Source of the DNA: Brevibacillus panacihumi W25
Lineage (GTDB): Bacteria > Bacillota > Bacilli > Brevibacillales > Brevibacillaceae
Direction: 5' to 3'
Assembly: GCF_000503775.1 (NCBI RefSeq)
Contig: NZ_KI629785.1
Coordinates: 1,611,501-1,675,500, forward strand
DNA: 64,000 nucleotides
Position numbers and translations under genes: made by a program. The notes below the pieces were generated by a model that was given only the letters and a program-made list of their open reading frames with translations, searched no databases and was not told the origin of the DNA. Below are positions 1-10,500 of this stretch, piece by piece. Position 1 is the stretch's first letter; every line of letters starts with the position of its first letter.

Positions 1-341
1 CGGAAAAGCTCTGTCGTCACTTCCTTGAATGGCTTTTCAGCCTGCTCTTTGAAAATCTCGCGGATGTCCTTCAAAATAAACGGCGCAGCGAACTTCACCA
101 AAACAGGAGCTACAACGGCAAGCAGAATGTCCTTTTTCGACTTGTAGTGGCGAAAGATCGTCCCTTCCGCTACCCCTGCTTCCTTGGCGATCTCAGCCGT
201 TGAGCTCGCGTGAAACCCCTTCTCCGCAAACAGCTTGATGGATGCGCGCAGAATGCTTTTCTGCTTCTCGGTCATCTCGCTTTCGTCCTTGAGTTCCTCC
301 ACATATTGCAACAGGCCCTCTTCAAAGGATGGCTTGTTCAT
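1..341 (-). CDS. TetR-family transcriptional regulator (C-terminal part cut off by the window edge)
   Basis: About 113 residues are visible, starting MNKPSFEEGLLQ at 341; AAGGAG lies about 10 bases upstream of the ATG. Residues about 25-70 form a TetR-type helix-turn-helix (ASIKLFAEKGFHASSTAEIA, then AEGTIFRHYKSKKDIL). The ligand-binding half lies mostly outside the window. It is the last gene of an operon with an ABC transporter and an HlyD-type adaptor, 15 bases after the permease stop. Two identical inverted repeats in the operon promoter make autorepression likely. Local TetR regulators of efflux pumps commonly sense a pump substrate; the ligand here cannot be read from sequence. Confidence 0.9.
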   Translation of the reverse strand, partial: MNKPSFEEGLLQYVEELKDESEMTEKQKSILRASIKLFAEKGFHASSTAEIAKEAGVAEGTIFRHYKSKKDILLAVVAPVLVKFAAPFILKDIREIFKEQAEKPFKEVTTELF

Positions 342-356
342 CTTCTTTTACGCTCC

Positions 357-1496
357 TTATTCGATCTTCTTGCGGAAACGCAGCATCGCGACGATCAGGA
401 TGAACAGACAAAAAATCCCCATCCCCAACGTATCCTTCCAAAGCGAAGCCAGATCGACCCCTTTTAAAAAGATTCCCCGCAAAATCGCTAAAAAGTAGGT
501 TAACGGGACAAAGCCTCCCAACCATTGTATCACGTACGGCATCGAATCGCGCGGGAACATGAAGCCGGACAGCAGAACGCTGGGAAGAATAAAGGCAAAT
601 GCGATCTGCATGGCTTGAAGCTGCGTCTTCGCTACGGTGGAGATGAAAATGCCCAGAATCAACGTAGTCATCAGAAAGAGAATCGACAGGCTGACCAACA
701 GCGGGACGCTTCCTTTGACAGGCACCCCAAACCAGTACGTGCCGACCAAGAGGACGAGACAGAAGGAAAAAAGTCCGACGCCTACATACGGCGTAATCTT
801 GCCCAGCATCAGCTCGAGCGGACGAATCGGAGTGACGATCAACTGCTCCATGGTTCCCCTCTCCTTTTCCCGTACAAGCGAAAAGGCGGTCAGAATCATG
901 GTTACATTTTGCATGATCAACCCGATCAAGCCGGGAATGTTGAATACAATGCTTTCCATGTTGGGGTTAAACAACACGCGGGTGTTCAGTTCCATCGGAG
1001 GCTTGATCTCCCCCATTCCCTGTTTTTGCAGGAGCTTTTCCTGCAGGGCGATGGAGCGGTTTTGCACAATCAGCTGTGCATTGGATAACGCAGTTCGCGC
1101 AATATTCGGATCCGAGCCGTCAATCAACAGCTGTATGGCGGCTGATTCGTTGCGGTCTCTTTTGCGTGTGTAGTCAGGCGGGATCACCAGCGCGACATTG
1201 GCGCTGCCGTCATCCAGCATTGCTTCGATCGCCTTGTAGCCGCTCTCCTGGGCAATGACCTCGAAGACACGGGTATTGACGAATTGGTCGATCAACTCCC
1301 GGCTTTCGGCGGAGGGACTTTGATTCCATACCACCATCTTGATGTCGTTGACGTCCGTATTGACGGCATAGCCGAATAAAAACAGCATCATCAGGGGCAT
1401 GACCAGCGCAATCGCCAGGCTGGGACGGTCCCGCTTGATTTGAATCACTTCTTTTTTGACTACGGACCAGTAACGCTCCCAGACAAAACGCTTCAT
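357..1496 (-). CDS. ABC-2 type transporter permease
   Basis: The product is 379 residues, starting MKRFVWERYWSVVKKEV at 1496. The frame is open further upstream, but that part is antisense-like sequence inside the ATPase gene, and this ATG overlaps the ATPase stop by 4 bases (ATGA). There is one N-terminal membrane segment (about residues 25-45), a large extracytoplasmic loop of about 130 residues, then five hydrophobic segments in the C-terminal half with the ABC-2 motif VREKERGTMEQLIVTPIRP. The plan matches YhhJ/DrrB-like drug export permeases. It works with the ATPase and HlyD-type adaptor encoded just upstream. The substrate is unknown. Confidence 0.9.
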   Translation of the reverse strand: MKRFVWERYWSVVKKEVIQIKRDRPSLAIALVMPLMMLFLFGYAVNTDVNDIKMVVWNQSPSAESRELIDQFVNTRVFEVIAQESGYKAIEAMLDDGSANVALVIPPDYTRKRDRNESAAIQLLIDGSDPNIARTALSNAQLIVQNRSIALQEKLLQKQGMGEIKPPMELNTRVLFNPNMESIVFNIPGLIGLIMQNVTMILTAFSLVREKERGTMEQLIVTPIRPLELMLGKITPYVGVGLFSFCLVLLVGTYWFGVPVKGSVPLLVSLSILFLMTTLILGIFISTVAKTQLQAMQIAFAFILPSVLLSGFMFPRDSMPYVIQWLGGFVPLTYFLAILRGIFLKGVDLASLWKDTLGMGIFCLFILIVAMLRFRKKIE

Positions 1497-2263
1497 CGGA
1501 CACCGCCCTCCCCGGCGCCAGCCTTGGCAAGCCGTTCTTCCTCCCGTTTTACCAGCTCGATGAACACATCCTCCAGGTTCCCGACTTCCATGCCGTCGAT
1601 GAGCTCTTGCGGCGTACCCTGTGCCAGCAGATTGCCGAAAAAGATGAAGCCGATCCAATCGCAGGTCTGGGCCTCGTCCATGTAGTGCGTGGTGACGAGA
1701 ACGGTAATCCCCTGCTTCGCCAGCTCATGAATGACGTCCCAGAAAATCCTTCTGGAGACCGGGTCTACTCCTGCTGTCGGCTCATCGAGAATCAGCAGCT
1801 CCGGATTGTGCAGCAGAGCGCAGGAGAGAGCCAGACGCTGCTTCCAGCCGCCGGACAAGGAGCCGGCAAGCTGCTTGTCCCTGCCCTTCAGGCCTGCCAT
1901 CTCGATCAACTCGGCTTTGCGCTGTTTTCGCTGCGAGGAGGTAAGCTGATAGACTCCTGCGTAAAAATCCAGATTCTCTTCTACCGTCAGATCTTCGTAC
2001 AGGCTGAACTTCTGCGACATATAGCCAATCCTTTGTTTGATCTCCTCGCTTTGCGTCATCACGTCAAATCCAAGCACGGTACCGGTACCCGAGGTCGGTG
2101 TCAACAGGCCGCACAGCATCCGGATCGTAGTCGACTTGCCCGAGCCATTTGGCCCCAAAAACCCGTAGATCGAGCCTTTTGGCACGGAGAGGGTCAAGCT
2201 GTTGACCGCGACCCGCTGCCCGAAGCGTTTGGTCAATTGCTCACATTGAATGGCGACTGTCAT
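1493..2263 (-). CDS. ABC transporter ATP-binding protein (drug-efflux type)
   Basis: The product is 256 residues. Walker A GPNGSGKS is at residues 37-44, the Q-loop region contains GYMSQKFSLYEDLTV, the signature is LSGGWKQRLALS, and Walker B is LLILDEPTAGVDP followed by a switch histidine in TTHYMDEA. This is the CcmA/DrrA type of ATPase that drives ABC-2 exporters. The start overlaps the stop of the HlyD gene by 4 bases and the stop overlaps the permease start by 4 bases, so the three proteins are translationally coupled and very probably form one exporter. Confidence 0.95.
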   Translation of the reverse strand: MTVAIQCEQLTKRFGQRVAVNSLTLSVPKGSIYGFLGPNGSGKSTTIRMLCGLLTPTSGTGTVLGFDVMTQSEEIKQRIGYMSQKFSLYEDLTVEENLDFYAGVYQLTSSQRKQRKAELIEMAGLKGRDKQLAGSLSGGWKQRLALSCALLHNPELLILDEPTAGVDPVSRRIFWDVIHELAKQGITVLVTTHYMDEAQTCDWIGFIFFGNLLAQGTPQELIDGMEVGNLEDVFIELVKREEERLAKAGAGEGGVR

Positions 2264-3450
2264 TCTTCTCCCCCCTCGTCAGGCAGAAGCACGTCGGCCG
2301 GCATACCCGCCTTGAGTTTATCCAGTCCTTCCGTGATGGTAATCGTAACGGCAAAGACCAGCTTCGTCCGTTCATCGGGAGTCTGCACGTTTTTTGGCGT
2401 AAATTCAGCCTTTTCCGCAATATGGGTGATGGTACCGACAAACGTCTCGCCCGGATAGGCGTCCACCTGGATTCCAACCTGCTGCCCCTTGCTGACGCGA
2501 TTCAGCCCAGCCTCCGGGATATACACCTTCAATTTGAGCTTATCTGCTTTCATCATTGCGAACAGATTGGCTCCCACTTTCGCCACTTCCCCTTCAGTAA
2601 CGGACGATCGCAGCAGGACGCCGTCGGCTGGCGCTGTGATTTTCGTCTTTTCCAGCTGCAATTCAGCTTGATCCAGCTTGGCCTGCGCCTGCTGCTGAGC
2701 AGCCAGCAGCGCGCGAATGGCATAGCCCGTGCTTCCCTCCTGCAACAGGTCCAAATCTGCGACTGCTCCTGTCTGTTGCGCTGACGCAGTCTCGGTCTGC
2801 GCTACGGCGGCAGCGGCTTCTCCTTTGGCCGATTCGTACTGGGCTTCGGCAGAGGCAGCCTGTGCGGCCAGCTGAGCCACCTGTGTACGCGCCTGGCTGA
2901 CTGCTTCCTGTTGAGTCTCCAGATCCTTCTTGGAGATCGCCCCTTTTTCAAACAGAGCAGTTGCCTCCTGCAAACGGTTTTGCTGGAAGGCCAAGGTCTG
3001 CTCTGCCCCCCTCCACTGCGCCCTCACTTGTTCCAGTTGCTCCTGTGCCCGTGAAATCCCGGCATCGGCCTGTTTTTTCCTTGCCTTGGAGACCTGGAGA
3101 TTGGCTTCGGCCTGTTGGACTGCCGCTATGCCCTTTTGGATCGAAGCGTCGCGAGAACCGGCCTTGGCTTCCTCCCATTTTGCCGTCGCTTGATCCAGCA
3201 AGGCCTTCGCTTCAGCCACCTGATGCTCGTATAGACGCGGATCAATCTGAGCCAGCAGCTGTCCTTTGGCCACATGCGTTCCTTCCTCTGCCGCAACTTT
3301 CGTTACCAACCCGCCGACTTCAGCTACAATCGGCCACTCATCTGCTTCGATCGTTCCTGACAAGGCCGTTTCCTTCGATTGCAGCCAGGTACAGCCTGAT
3401 AAAGCCATAAGCAGAATGAAAATCAACAAGGAGAAAAGAAGACGTCTCAT
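2260..3450 (-). CDS. HlyD-family efflux adaptor, predicted lipoprotein
   Basis: The product is 396 residues. A lipoprotein signal ends in the lipobox ALSGC with Cys20. It is followed by a half-lipoyl/barrel segment (GTIEADEWPIVAEVGGLVTK), a long Ala/Gln-rich coiled coil (about residues 75-250), and the second lipoyl and beta-barrel part (ITAPADGVLLRSSVTEGEVA). This is the YbhG/membrane-fusion-protein plan; in a Gram-positive cell it would be anchored outside the membrane and cap the ABC-2 permease. Start choice: GAGGTGG lies 7 bases before the ATG. It is the first gene of the efflux operon. Confidence 0.92.
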   Translation of the reverse strand: MRRLLFSLLIFILLMALSGCTWLQSKETALSGTIEADEWPIVAEVGGLVTKVAAEEGTHVAKGQLLAQIDPRLYEHQVAEAKALLDQATAKWEEAKAGSRDASIQKGIAAVQQAEANLQVSKARKKQADAGISRAQEQLEQVRAQWRGAEQTLAFQQNRLQEATALFEKGAISKKDLETQQEAVSQARTQVAQLAAQAASAEAQYESAKGEAAAAVAQTETASAQQTGAVADLDLLQEGSTGYAIRALLAAQQQAQAKLDQAELQLEKTKITAPADGVLLRSSVTEGEVAKVGANLFAMMKADKLKLKVYIPEAGLNRVSKGQQVGIQVDAYPGETFVGTITHIAEKAEFTPKNVQTPDERTKLVFAVTITITEGLDKLKAGMPADVLLPDEGGEE

Positions 3451-3481
3451 GACAGAACCACCTCATCACGCTAGTTTTTAT

Positions 3482-3496
3482 AGTGAGTAATCACTC
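3482..3496. promoter_or_regulatory. Putative TetR operator, copy 1 (in the 5' leader)
   Basis: AGTGAGTAATCACTC contains the inverted repeat GAGT-N4-ACTC. The same 15 bases occur in the opposite orientation at 3580-3594. It lies 32 bases upstream of the HlyD-gene ATG, inside the predicted transcript. Binding by the TetR protein encoded at 1-341 is inferred from the duplicated site and operon membership. Confidence 0.6.
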
Positions 3497-3515
3497 ATTT
3501 ACGGTGGTAAAAGAA

Positions 3516-3539
3516 AACCAGCTTGTGTAGACGCTGGTT
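3516..3539 (-). other. Hairpin in the leader of the efflux operon
   Basis: AACCAGC (3516-3522) pairs with GCTGGTT (3533-3539) over a 10-base loop. On the transcribed minus strand it is followed by a pyrimidine-rich TTCTTTTACC. It lies between the two operator copies in the 5' leader. It resembles a weak terminator or attenuator, but the stem is short and no antiterminator was found. Confidence 0.3.
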
Positions 3540-3579
3540 CTGAAATCAATGATAAAGGGAATCTTGCACAAAATGTAGC

Positions 3580-3594
3580 GAGTGATTACTCACT
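3580..3594. promoter_or_regulatory. Putative TetR operator, copy 2 (at the transcription start)
   Basis: GAGTGATTACTCACT is the exact reverse complement of the copy at 3482-3496. It begins 4 bases downstream of the predicted -10 box, so a bound repressor would cover the start point of transcription. Confidence 0.65.
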
Positions 3595-3598
3595 TTTG

Positions 3599-3627
3599 AT
3601 TATAGATCCTCTTTCTCAGCTTGTAAA
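3599..3627 (-). promoter_or_regulatory. Sigma-A-like promoter of the efflux operon
   Basis: Read on the minus strand, TTTACA (3622-3627) is separated by 17 bases from a perfect TATAAT (3599-3604). The expected start near 3592 falls within operator copy 2. Spacing and hexamers are close to consensus; activity is inferred. Confidence 0.65.
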
Positions 3628-3697
3628 TCCTCTTGTCAGGAAGTTTCTGGCGAAGGTATTTTTTCTCCCTCCGCCAGAATTTCCATGAAAAATACTG

Positions 3698-6600
3698 TCA
3701 GGAAATCCTTATGGAAAACCCGCCAGCCAGCAAATACAGATGACTTTCGATCGATTGCTCGTCTTTGCCTGTGATTTGGTGAATCGCACGTACGTACAGT
3801 CGCAACTGCTCCTCATAGCGGCGTGTCATTTCCTTGATTGCCTGCTCCGTAGCTTCCGCTGCCAGCCAGTCGGTCTTGAAGTCGATGAGCAGCAGCCGTC
3901 CATCCGCTTCTTCGATCAGACAGTCGATTACGCCCTGCACGATGACTTGCTCCTGGCTGTCTTCGCCCAGCTCCGGCTCTACCTCCTGTGCCGGAATCGC
4001 CAGGGTAAACGGCAATTCCCGGTGGACAATCGGCGCCTGCTTCATCCTCTGACCAAGAGGCGTATGGAAAAACTGGGCGATTTGCGCCAAATCCACTGCC
4101 TTTGCCTGCTCCTCTGTTAGAAAGCGGTTGGCAGCCAGCGCCGCTATCTGTTCCTCGAGATCCGCCTGATCCAGCGGACGACGCAAATCCAAATGCTGCA
4201 TAATCAGATGCGTCAGAGTCCCCTTCTCCGCTCCGCTGAGGCGATGCGATTTTTGCTCCAACAGGAACTGAGGCTTTTCTGTGATTGACGGGAGGGTGAC
4301 ACCTTGACTGCTTCCCAGTGAGCGAGAGCGGCGTTTCAGTTCACTGACACTCCACTTCGCTGCCACTTTCGGTGCGACCGGATGCGGCTCCTGCCAGCCA
4401 AGCCTTTGCTCTACCAGCTCCCTCGCCTTTGCATCAACCGGCCGATCCGCAATCGGCTTTCGCTCCGTCATCTGCTCCCAAATCGCCAAATCCTCCGCAG
4501 ACGGCCCTGTCTGGGCTCGCAGCGTTTCTGCCTGGTAAAAATGAAAGGACCAGATCGAATCATCCGGGATTGTACGCACCTGTACGTTCTCGCCAACCCC
4601 CTGTGTCGTGGGATAGGCACGCAGCGGTCCAGCTTCGGGATGGCGCAGCAATGCCCGTCCAACCCAGTCCAGATAGCCTTTTGCACGGGCCAGGGCTTCA
4701 TCGCTCAGACGCTCCCCGTCATCCTGATTGCCCCATTCGCTGATGCTCTTTGCCAGATTTTTGGCTGAGCCGAGCAAGACCAGCTTTTCTCGGGCACGCG
4801 TCAACGCCACGTACAACACACGCATCTCCTCTGCCAGCAGATCGCGGCGCAATTGCTGACGGATTCCCAGAGCTGCCATGCTCGGATACCGCACTTGCGA
4901 AGCAACATCCACTGCCATCGGCCCAAAGCCGAGATCTTTGTGCAGCAGAAATTGGGCTTTCAGATCCATCGTATTGAACTGCTTGCCCATCCCCGCCACA
5001 AAGACGACCGGAAACTCCAGCCCCTTGCTTTTATGAATCGTCATGATCCGCACTACGTCTTCGTTCTCGCCGACCGTTCGCGCTTCGCCAAGATCATTGC
5101 CGGCTTCCTGCATGCGGTCCACAAAGCGCAGAAAACGGAAGAGTCCCCGATAGGAGCCCGCTTCGTACTGTCTCGCCCGGTCGTACAAGGCACGCAGATT
5201 GGCTTGCCGCTGCTGTCCATTTTCCAGCGCAGCCACATAGTCGAGATAACCGGTATCCCGGTACAGGGCAGCGATCAGCTCAGACAGCGAGCCTCTGCGC
5301 GCCAATGTACGCCATCCGGCCAGCCGCGTGAAAAATTCCTGCAGGTCCCGCTCCCATTTCCTCACTGCTGGCTTTTCTTGTACGTATTGCAGGACTGCTC
5401 GATGGAAGGGTCCTGAAGGATACGAAATGCGAATCTGTGCCAATTGCTCCTCTGTCAAACCGACGATCGCAGAACGCAGCACCCCCGCCAGCGGAATATC
5501 CTGCATCGGGTTGTCGATCACCCGCAGCAAAGAGAGCATGGTCTCTACCTCTGTCGTCGCAAAGTACCCGGAAGTCTGCTCCGCATGGACAGGGATGCCG
5601 GCAGCAACCAGCTCCTGCTGCATCGTCTCTCCCCAACCTGAGGTAGCACGCAGCAGAATCACAATATCCCGGTATTCCAACGGTCGAAGCCCGCCAGCCT
5701 TTTTATCGAACACAAGCAGCGGCTCTTCCCCTTCTCCCGGCTCCATCCAGCGGCGAATCCTTCCGGCGATCAGCCGAGCCTCCAATTGGGCGACGCTCGC
5801 TTCCTCCAAGGCTTCCACGTGATCCGGCTCAGCTGTAGTTTCCGCATCCTCTGCTTGTGACACAATTTCTGATGCTGTCTCTCCGCCTGCATCTGCCCGA
5901 TCAATCAGATGCATTTCTACGCGCAAACGCTCCGGGTCCACTTCAGGATACGCCGCACGGTTGATCAGCTCTGCGGATTGGTCGTAATCGATCTCGCCTA
6001 CACCCGGCGACATGATCTGCCGGAACAAATAGTTGACGGCATCCACCACCTCGCGCCGGCTGCGAAAGTTGGCCGCCAGATCGATCCGCCACCCCTCTGC
6101 TTCCCCTGCATCGAGCGTGTCTCCTTCGCGAAGGGCTTCTTCCTTCCTGTAGGCGAGATACTTGTCCAGAAAAAGCTGCGGCTCCGCCAAGCGAAACCGG
6201 TAGATGCTCTGTTTCACATCCCCCACCATGAAGCGGTTGGCTGCCCCGTTCGTCACCCAATCGCGCGACACCATCTGGAGGATCGTCTCCTGCACCAGAT
6301 TGATGTCCTGATACTCGTCTACCAGCACCTCGGCGAATTGCTCCCGAAGCTGCAAGGCGACTGGGGAAGGGTGCAGTTCCCCGTTTTCGTTGCTCTGTGT
6401 CAGGATGCGCAAGGCGAGATGCTCCAAATCGCCGAAATCGACCAGGGAGCGCTCCCTTTTGGCCTGCTGAAACGCTTCCCCGAACGAGATTACCAGACGG
6501 GCGAGCGTTTGCATATGCGGTGCCAACTGCCTTAAGTCCGCCAGATATTGCTCGGCCGACGTCGCAAAGTACTGTTCTTTCAAATCAGCCAATGCTTTTT

Positions 6601-7537
6601 TTGTATGGTTGCGCAGATTCTGCACCTGTTCCTTCAGGTCTGGATCGGTCCCTTTAACAGGCGGCAGTTTGGCAAAAACGACCGCTTGCACGGCCTGCTG
6701 TGCTGCCTCCCAGCCTTGACGGGTTGCCAGGCAGGCCCGCTGCAGGGCGTCCGCCTCCGCCTCGAGCAAGGGGAGGTAAGCGGCTGGACCATCCACTGAT
6801 GAGGCCAAAGCGACAGCCTGGCGCATTTGCTGTGCCATCCCTTCCAATTCGAGCGACAGGGAGCGAAGCACACTGCGTGCCCATTTCAGACTATCCAGTC
6901 CCTTGCTCGCATCCACCTCAAACATCTGTGCCGCTTCCGACAGCCAAGCAGCAGGTGCCGGATGACTGCGCGAAAACTCGTACAAACGCAGCAGCAAGGT
7001 GACAAGAACCTGATCATCCTGACCATCCAGCATGACATCTGCCAAGGCATGAAAGGCGGGGTCTTGCTCATACCAAGTCTCTACTTGCTCTTCCAGAACA
7101 TCCTGCCGCAGCAATTCGCCCTCCATCTGATCTGCAATGCGAAAATCAGGATCGAGGTCGATCAGGTAGTAATACTGCCGTAAAAGCCCCAGGCAAAACG
7201 AGTGCAGAGTCGTGATGGTAGCCCGTTGCAAGAGCGCAAGCTGACGGCGCAGATGGGGAGATTGCGGTTCTTCCGCCAAAGCCTTGCGCAGCGCTTCCCC
7301 GATCCGGTGGCGCATCTCGGCCGCAGCAGCGTTGGTGAATGTCACGACCAGCAATTGGTCGACGCAGATCGGATCATGAGTATCCATAATCCGCCGGATG
7401 ATCCGCTCGACCAGCACAGAGGTTTTCCCGGATCCCGCTGCTGCTGCGATCAACAGGTGATTGCCGCGCCGAATGATGGCCTGCCACTGTTCATCTGTCC
7501 ACTGCTCAGGCTTGGTCGGGGCTTGTTGCTTCGCCAT
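3698..7537 (-). CDS. addA: ATP-dependent helicase/nuclease subunit A (AddA)
   Basis: The product is 1279 residues, starting MAKQQAPTKPEQWTDEQW at 7537 and overlapping the end of addB by 32 bases. An upstream in-frame extension to 7645 reads through addB and was not used. It has UvrD-type SF1 helicase motifs: Walker A AAAAGSGKT (about 31-39), motif II VDEYQDIN, motif IV-VI region including HKSKGLEFPVVFVAGM and LYVALTRAREKLVLLG. The C-terminal RecB-type nuclease carries LLLIDFKTDW near residue 1217. AddA is the 3'-5' helicase and one of the two nucleases of AddAB, which resects double-strand breaks up to a Chi-like site. Length is close to B. subtilis AddA (about 1230). Confidence 0.97.
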   Translation of the reverse strand: MAKQQAPTKPEQWTDEQWQAIIRRGNHLLIAAAAGSGKTSVLVERIIRRIMDTHDPICVDQLLVVTFTNAAAAEMRHRIGEALRKALAEEPQSPHLRRQLALLQRATITTLHSFCLGLLRQYYYLIDLDPDFRIADQMEGELLRQDVLEEQVETWYEQDPAFHALADVMLDGQDDQVLVTLLLRLYEFSRSHPAPAAWLSEAAQMFEVDASKGLDSLKWARSVLRSLSLELEGMAQQMRQAVALASSVDGPAAYLPLLEAEADALQRACLATRQGWEAAQQAVQAVVFAKLPPVKGTDPDLKEQVQNLRNHTKKALADLKEQYFATSAEQYLADLRQLAPHMQTLARLVISFGEAFQQAKRERSLVDFGDLEHLALRILTQSNENGELHPSPVALQLREQFAEVLVDEYQDINLVQETILQMVSRDWVTNGAANRFMVGDVKQSIYRFRLAEPQLFLDKYLAYRKEEALREGDTLDAGEAEGWRIDLAANFRSRREVVDAVNYLFRQIMSPGVGEIDYDQSAELINRAAYPEVDPERLRVEMHLIDRADAGGETASEIVSQAEDAETTAEPDHVEALEEASVAQLEARLIAGRIRRWMEPGEGEEPLLVFDKKAGGLRPLEYRDIVILLRATSGWGETMQQELVAAGIPVHAEQTSGYFATTEVETMLSLLRVIDNPMQDIPLAGVLRSAIVGLTEEQLAQIRISYPSGPFHRAVLQYVQEKPAVRKWERDLQEFFTRLAGWRTLARRGSLSELIAALYRDTGYLDYVAALENGQQRQANLRALYDRARQYEAGSYRGLFRFLRFVDRMQEAGNDLGEARTVGENEDVVRIMTIHKSKGLEFPVVFVAGMGKQFNTMDLKAQFLLHKDLGFGPMAVDVASQVRYPSMAALGIRQQLRRDLLAEEMRVLYVALTRAREKLVLLGSAKNLAKSISEWGNQDDGERLSDEALARAKGYLDWVGRALLRHPEAGPLRAYPTTQGVGENVQVRTIPDDSIWSFHFYQAETLRAQTGPSAEDLAIWEQMTERKPIADRPVDAKARELVEQRLGWQEPHPVAPKVAAKWSVSELKRRSRSLGSSQGVTLPSITEKPQFLLEQKSHRLSGAEKGTLTHLIMQHLDLRRPLDQADLEEQIAALAANRFLTEEQAKAVDLAQIAQFFHTPLGQRMKQAPIVHRELPFTLAIPAQEVEPELGEDSQEQVIVQGVIDCLIEEADGRLLLIDFKTDWLAAEATEQAIKEMTRRYEEQLRLYVRAIHQITGKDEQSIESHLYLLAGGFSIRIS

Positions 7538-10500
7538 CTCTATCCGCCTCCATTCCGCTGTTCTGCTGGGCGAGCATCTCCCAGATCTCCTTGTTGCTCC
7601 ATTTCGACAGCAGGCGATGCTGATTGCCGCCTTTCTGCGCATCAAACTGGCAGACCGGCTTGTAGGCGCAGTAATCGCATGCCGTCATCGTTCCCTTGGT
7701 ATAGGGCTCAATCTGAATATCGCCCTCTGTCATGCGGGTGCTGATCTCCTTCACCGTCTGACGGACGTACTCTGTCAACGCTCCGAACTGGTCGGCAGTC
7801 GCCACAGAGGAACGAGAGGAGAGCGTGCCGTCTTTTTTGATCTCAAACGGCAGAAGCTCTGACGCCCCTTGCTCAATCTGGGCGTCCATCATGCGCGCCA
7901 GCTCTGGATCTGCCAGCATCAACCCCTTCATGCGCAGGCGCTTGGCCCGTTCCTTCTCTGCCTCCTCGGCTGTCAGCATGCGTTTTGCCGTGACGAACGG
8001 ATCCGCGACCTGATAATAAAAGACACCGCCCATCTCCGCCTTCCTGCCTAGCCACTTCTCCGAATTCGAGACCACCACATCGAGGTAGACGAGCAATTGC
8101 AGGTTCAGTCCGTTCCACACATCCGCGAGCTGCAAGGGCTTGGCGCTTGACTTGTAATCGATCACGCGCAGATAGGGAACCTCGCCGTCGAGCGACTGGT
8201 CCACCCTGTCGATGCGTCCAATCAACTGCAGCTCGACGCCGTTCTCCAGAGAGAGGGAGAGTCCCGGCAGATCACCTTTTGGTCCAAAGGAAACCTCCAG
8301 TCCCACCGGGGCAAAACGACTGCGCTTGGCGTGTTCGCCCAAAACGTAGATCGCTCTGCCGACAGCCCGCTTCAGCTTGCCCGACAAGTAGCGATAGCGG
8401 GCGGTCCGAGTCAGGATGCTGCTTCGCGTCGCAGGCACGAGCTCTTCGACGACATCGCTGGCAAGCTGCATGCTGCTTGTCTCTGTCATGCGTCCCCATT
8501 CCAGGTTTTCTTCGTTCATTTTTTCGACCGCCCGCTTCAATGAGGCGTGAAACAGCTCTCCCACATCAAAGCGTTCCAGCTTGTACTGCATCCGCTCTGC
8601 CAGCCGCAAGCCATGTGAGGAAAAATGAGAAAACGGACACGAGGAGAATCGCTCCAACCGCGACACGCTCATCCTTAATTGCTGTCCATACAAGCTCTTG
8701 CTCGTCTCTGCCTGGAGCTTTCTTGGCAGATTTAGATAGCGCAGGGCAGACAGCAGCCATTTTTCCCTTTCTGCATCGGGGGAGGAACGCAAGAACCAGT
8801 CGTAGACCTCCCACCAAAAAACGGGCAGCTCCCCGCTCTTTTTCATCGCGCGGATTAAAGTCAACAGATGACCGAATACGCGCTGCGGGTTTCCCAGCAA
8901 AAAGGCGTCCGCAGCCATTTCACCTGTCGGCTCGTTGTAGAAGATCTGGTGCTTGACCTGCGGCAGCACTTCCTGCACTCGATTGAACAAAGCCCCAGGC
9001 AGCAATGCTTTGCCCTCGTGATCCGCCAGAGCGCAGCTCAGCAGCAACCGCTCAGAGGGACGGGTCAATGCCTGGTACAGCAAATAGGACTCTGCCATCA
9101 GCCGCTGCTTGGCACCGGGGGCCAGCTCGACTCCGAGCTCAGCCAGGCGTTCCCGCTCCGCTTCATCCAGAATGCCGTCCTCGCGCGGGCGCATCGGTAT
9201 CACGCCGTCATTGACGCCCAAAAGAAACAACGCCTTCACATCCGGCTGGCGAGAGCGCTCCATCGAACCGATCAGTACCTGATCCAGCGCAGGCGGCACC
9301 AGGCCCATCTCGATCGTCTCCAAACCGCTGTCCAAGACACGGGCATAGGTGGACAGCTCCATTTGCTCCTCGCCCATCACTTCGACGATCTGATCCATCA
9401 AGGCGATCAAACCATTCCACACCTGTCCATGCACTTGAGCGGACTGCAGGTCTCCTGCCTGCTCGGCCTGCTTCTGCCATTGCTCCAGCTTTTGCGGGAT
9501 GTTCAAGGCCGCGAGAAATTGGTACAGAACCGTCGTCATGGCCCTGACATCTTCGCGCATCACCCGCTTCATCTCTTGCTCAAAGTGCAACAAAGGTGCA
9601 GCGTACTTCCGGCGCAATTGATCGATCCTGGCGTCCTCTTCCGCTCCTGCTTGGCCGCCAAAATGCCAGGGGGATTCCTCTGCCCACTGGTAGCCAAACA
9701 CGCCGTGAGCCAGCACGTAATTTTCCAGCAGGTCGATTTCTTCACGCGCCGTCTCCTGCTCTTCGTCTGCCGCCAGCAGGTCTGTCTTTAGACAGCGGAA
9801 TACAGCATCGTAGCGCCAGCGGTTCACGATTGCTTCCAATGCGGAGCGAACCAGCTCGATCAATGGATGATGCAGGAGCGTGCGCTTCTGATCAAGGAAG
9901 TGCGGAATGTTGTATTCACTGAAAACAGCGCTAATCTCATCGGCGTAAGTGCCAATCTCGCGCAGCAAAATCGCCATGTCCCGCCAGCGGTACCCCTCTT
10001 CGCGGGCAAGTGAAAGAATCTTCAACGCGACAGCTTCCACCTCTGCGCGGCGATTGACAGCAGACAAGAGAGCTACTTCATCCGCACGCTGCTGCTCGGG
10101 TGCTTCGCCGGGATCCCCCCACTGGAAATAGGCGCTTTCCAGCTTGTGCAACCATGGACTTCGCGCAAAACGGTGCGGCTTGGTGAGCAGAAGCGGCTCA
10201 CGAACGGTCACGCCATTTTCCCGGGCAATGGTTTTCAACGCCTGATAGGTACGCCATGTCGGGTAAAAGAGACTCAGCTCGTCCAGCGGCTCATCCCGCT
10301 CTTGCGGGTCCAGCGTCAGGGCAATCGTCACCTGACGGGCATGGACCATCAATTGTTCGATCAGCCTCAGTTCCTGATTGGTAAAGCCGCTAAACCCGTC
10401 GATGAAAATTTCCGCCTGTCTGATATAAGCAGAATCTCGCACCTTGCTGGCGACGCGGTTGAGGATATCCTCTGCATCACAGTAGCCTTCCGCCAGATAA

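Noticed and set aside
3645..3679. Terminator hairpin after addA
   Set aside because: An 8-bp stem (TTCTGGCG/CGCCAGAA) exists but has no T-tract on the transcribed minus strand, so it was not annotated.
7538..7645. Upstream start for addA adding 36 residues
   Set aside because: The added residues are Arg/Ser-rich reading inside addB; the ATG at 7537 matches the family N-terminus.
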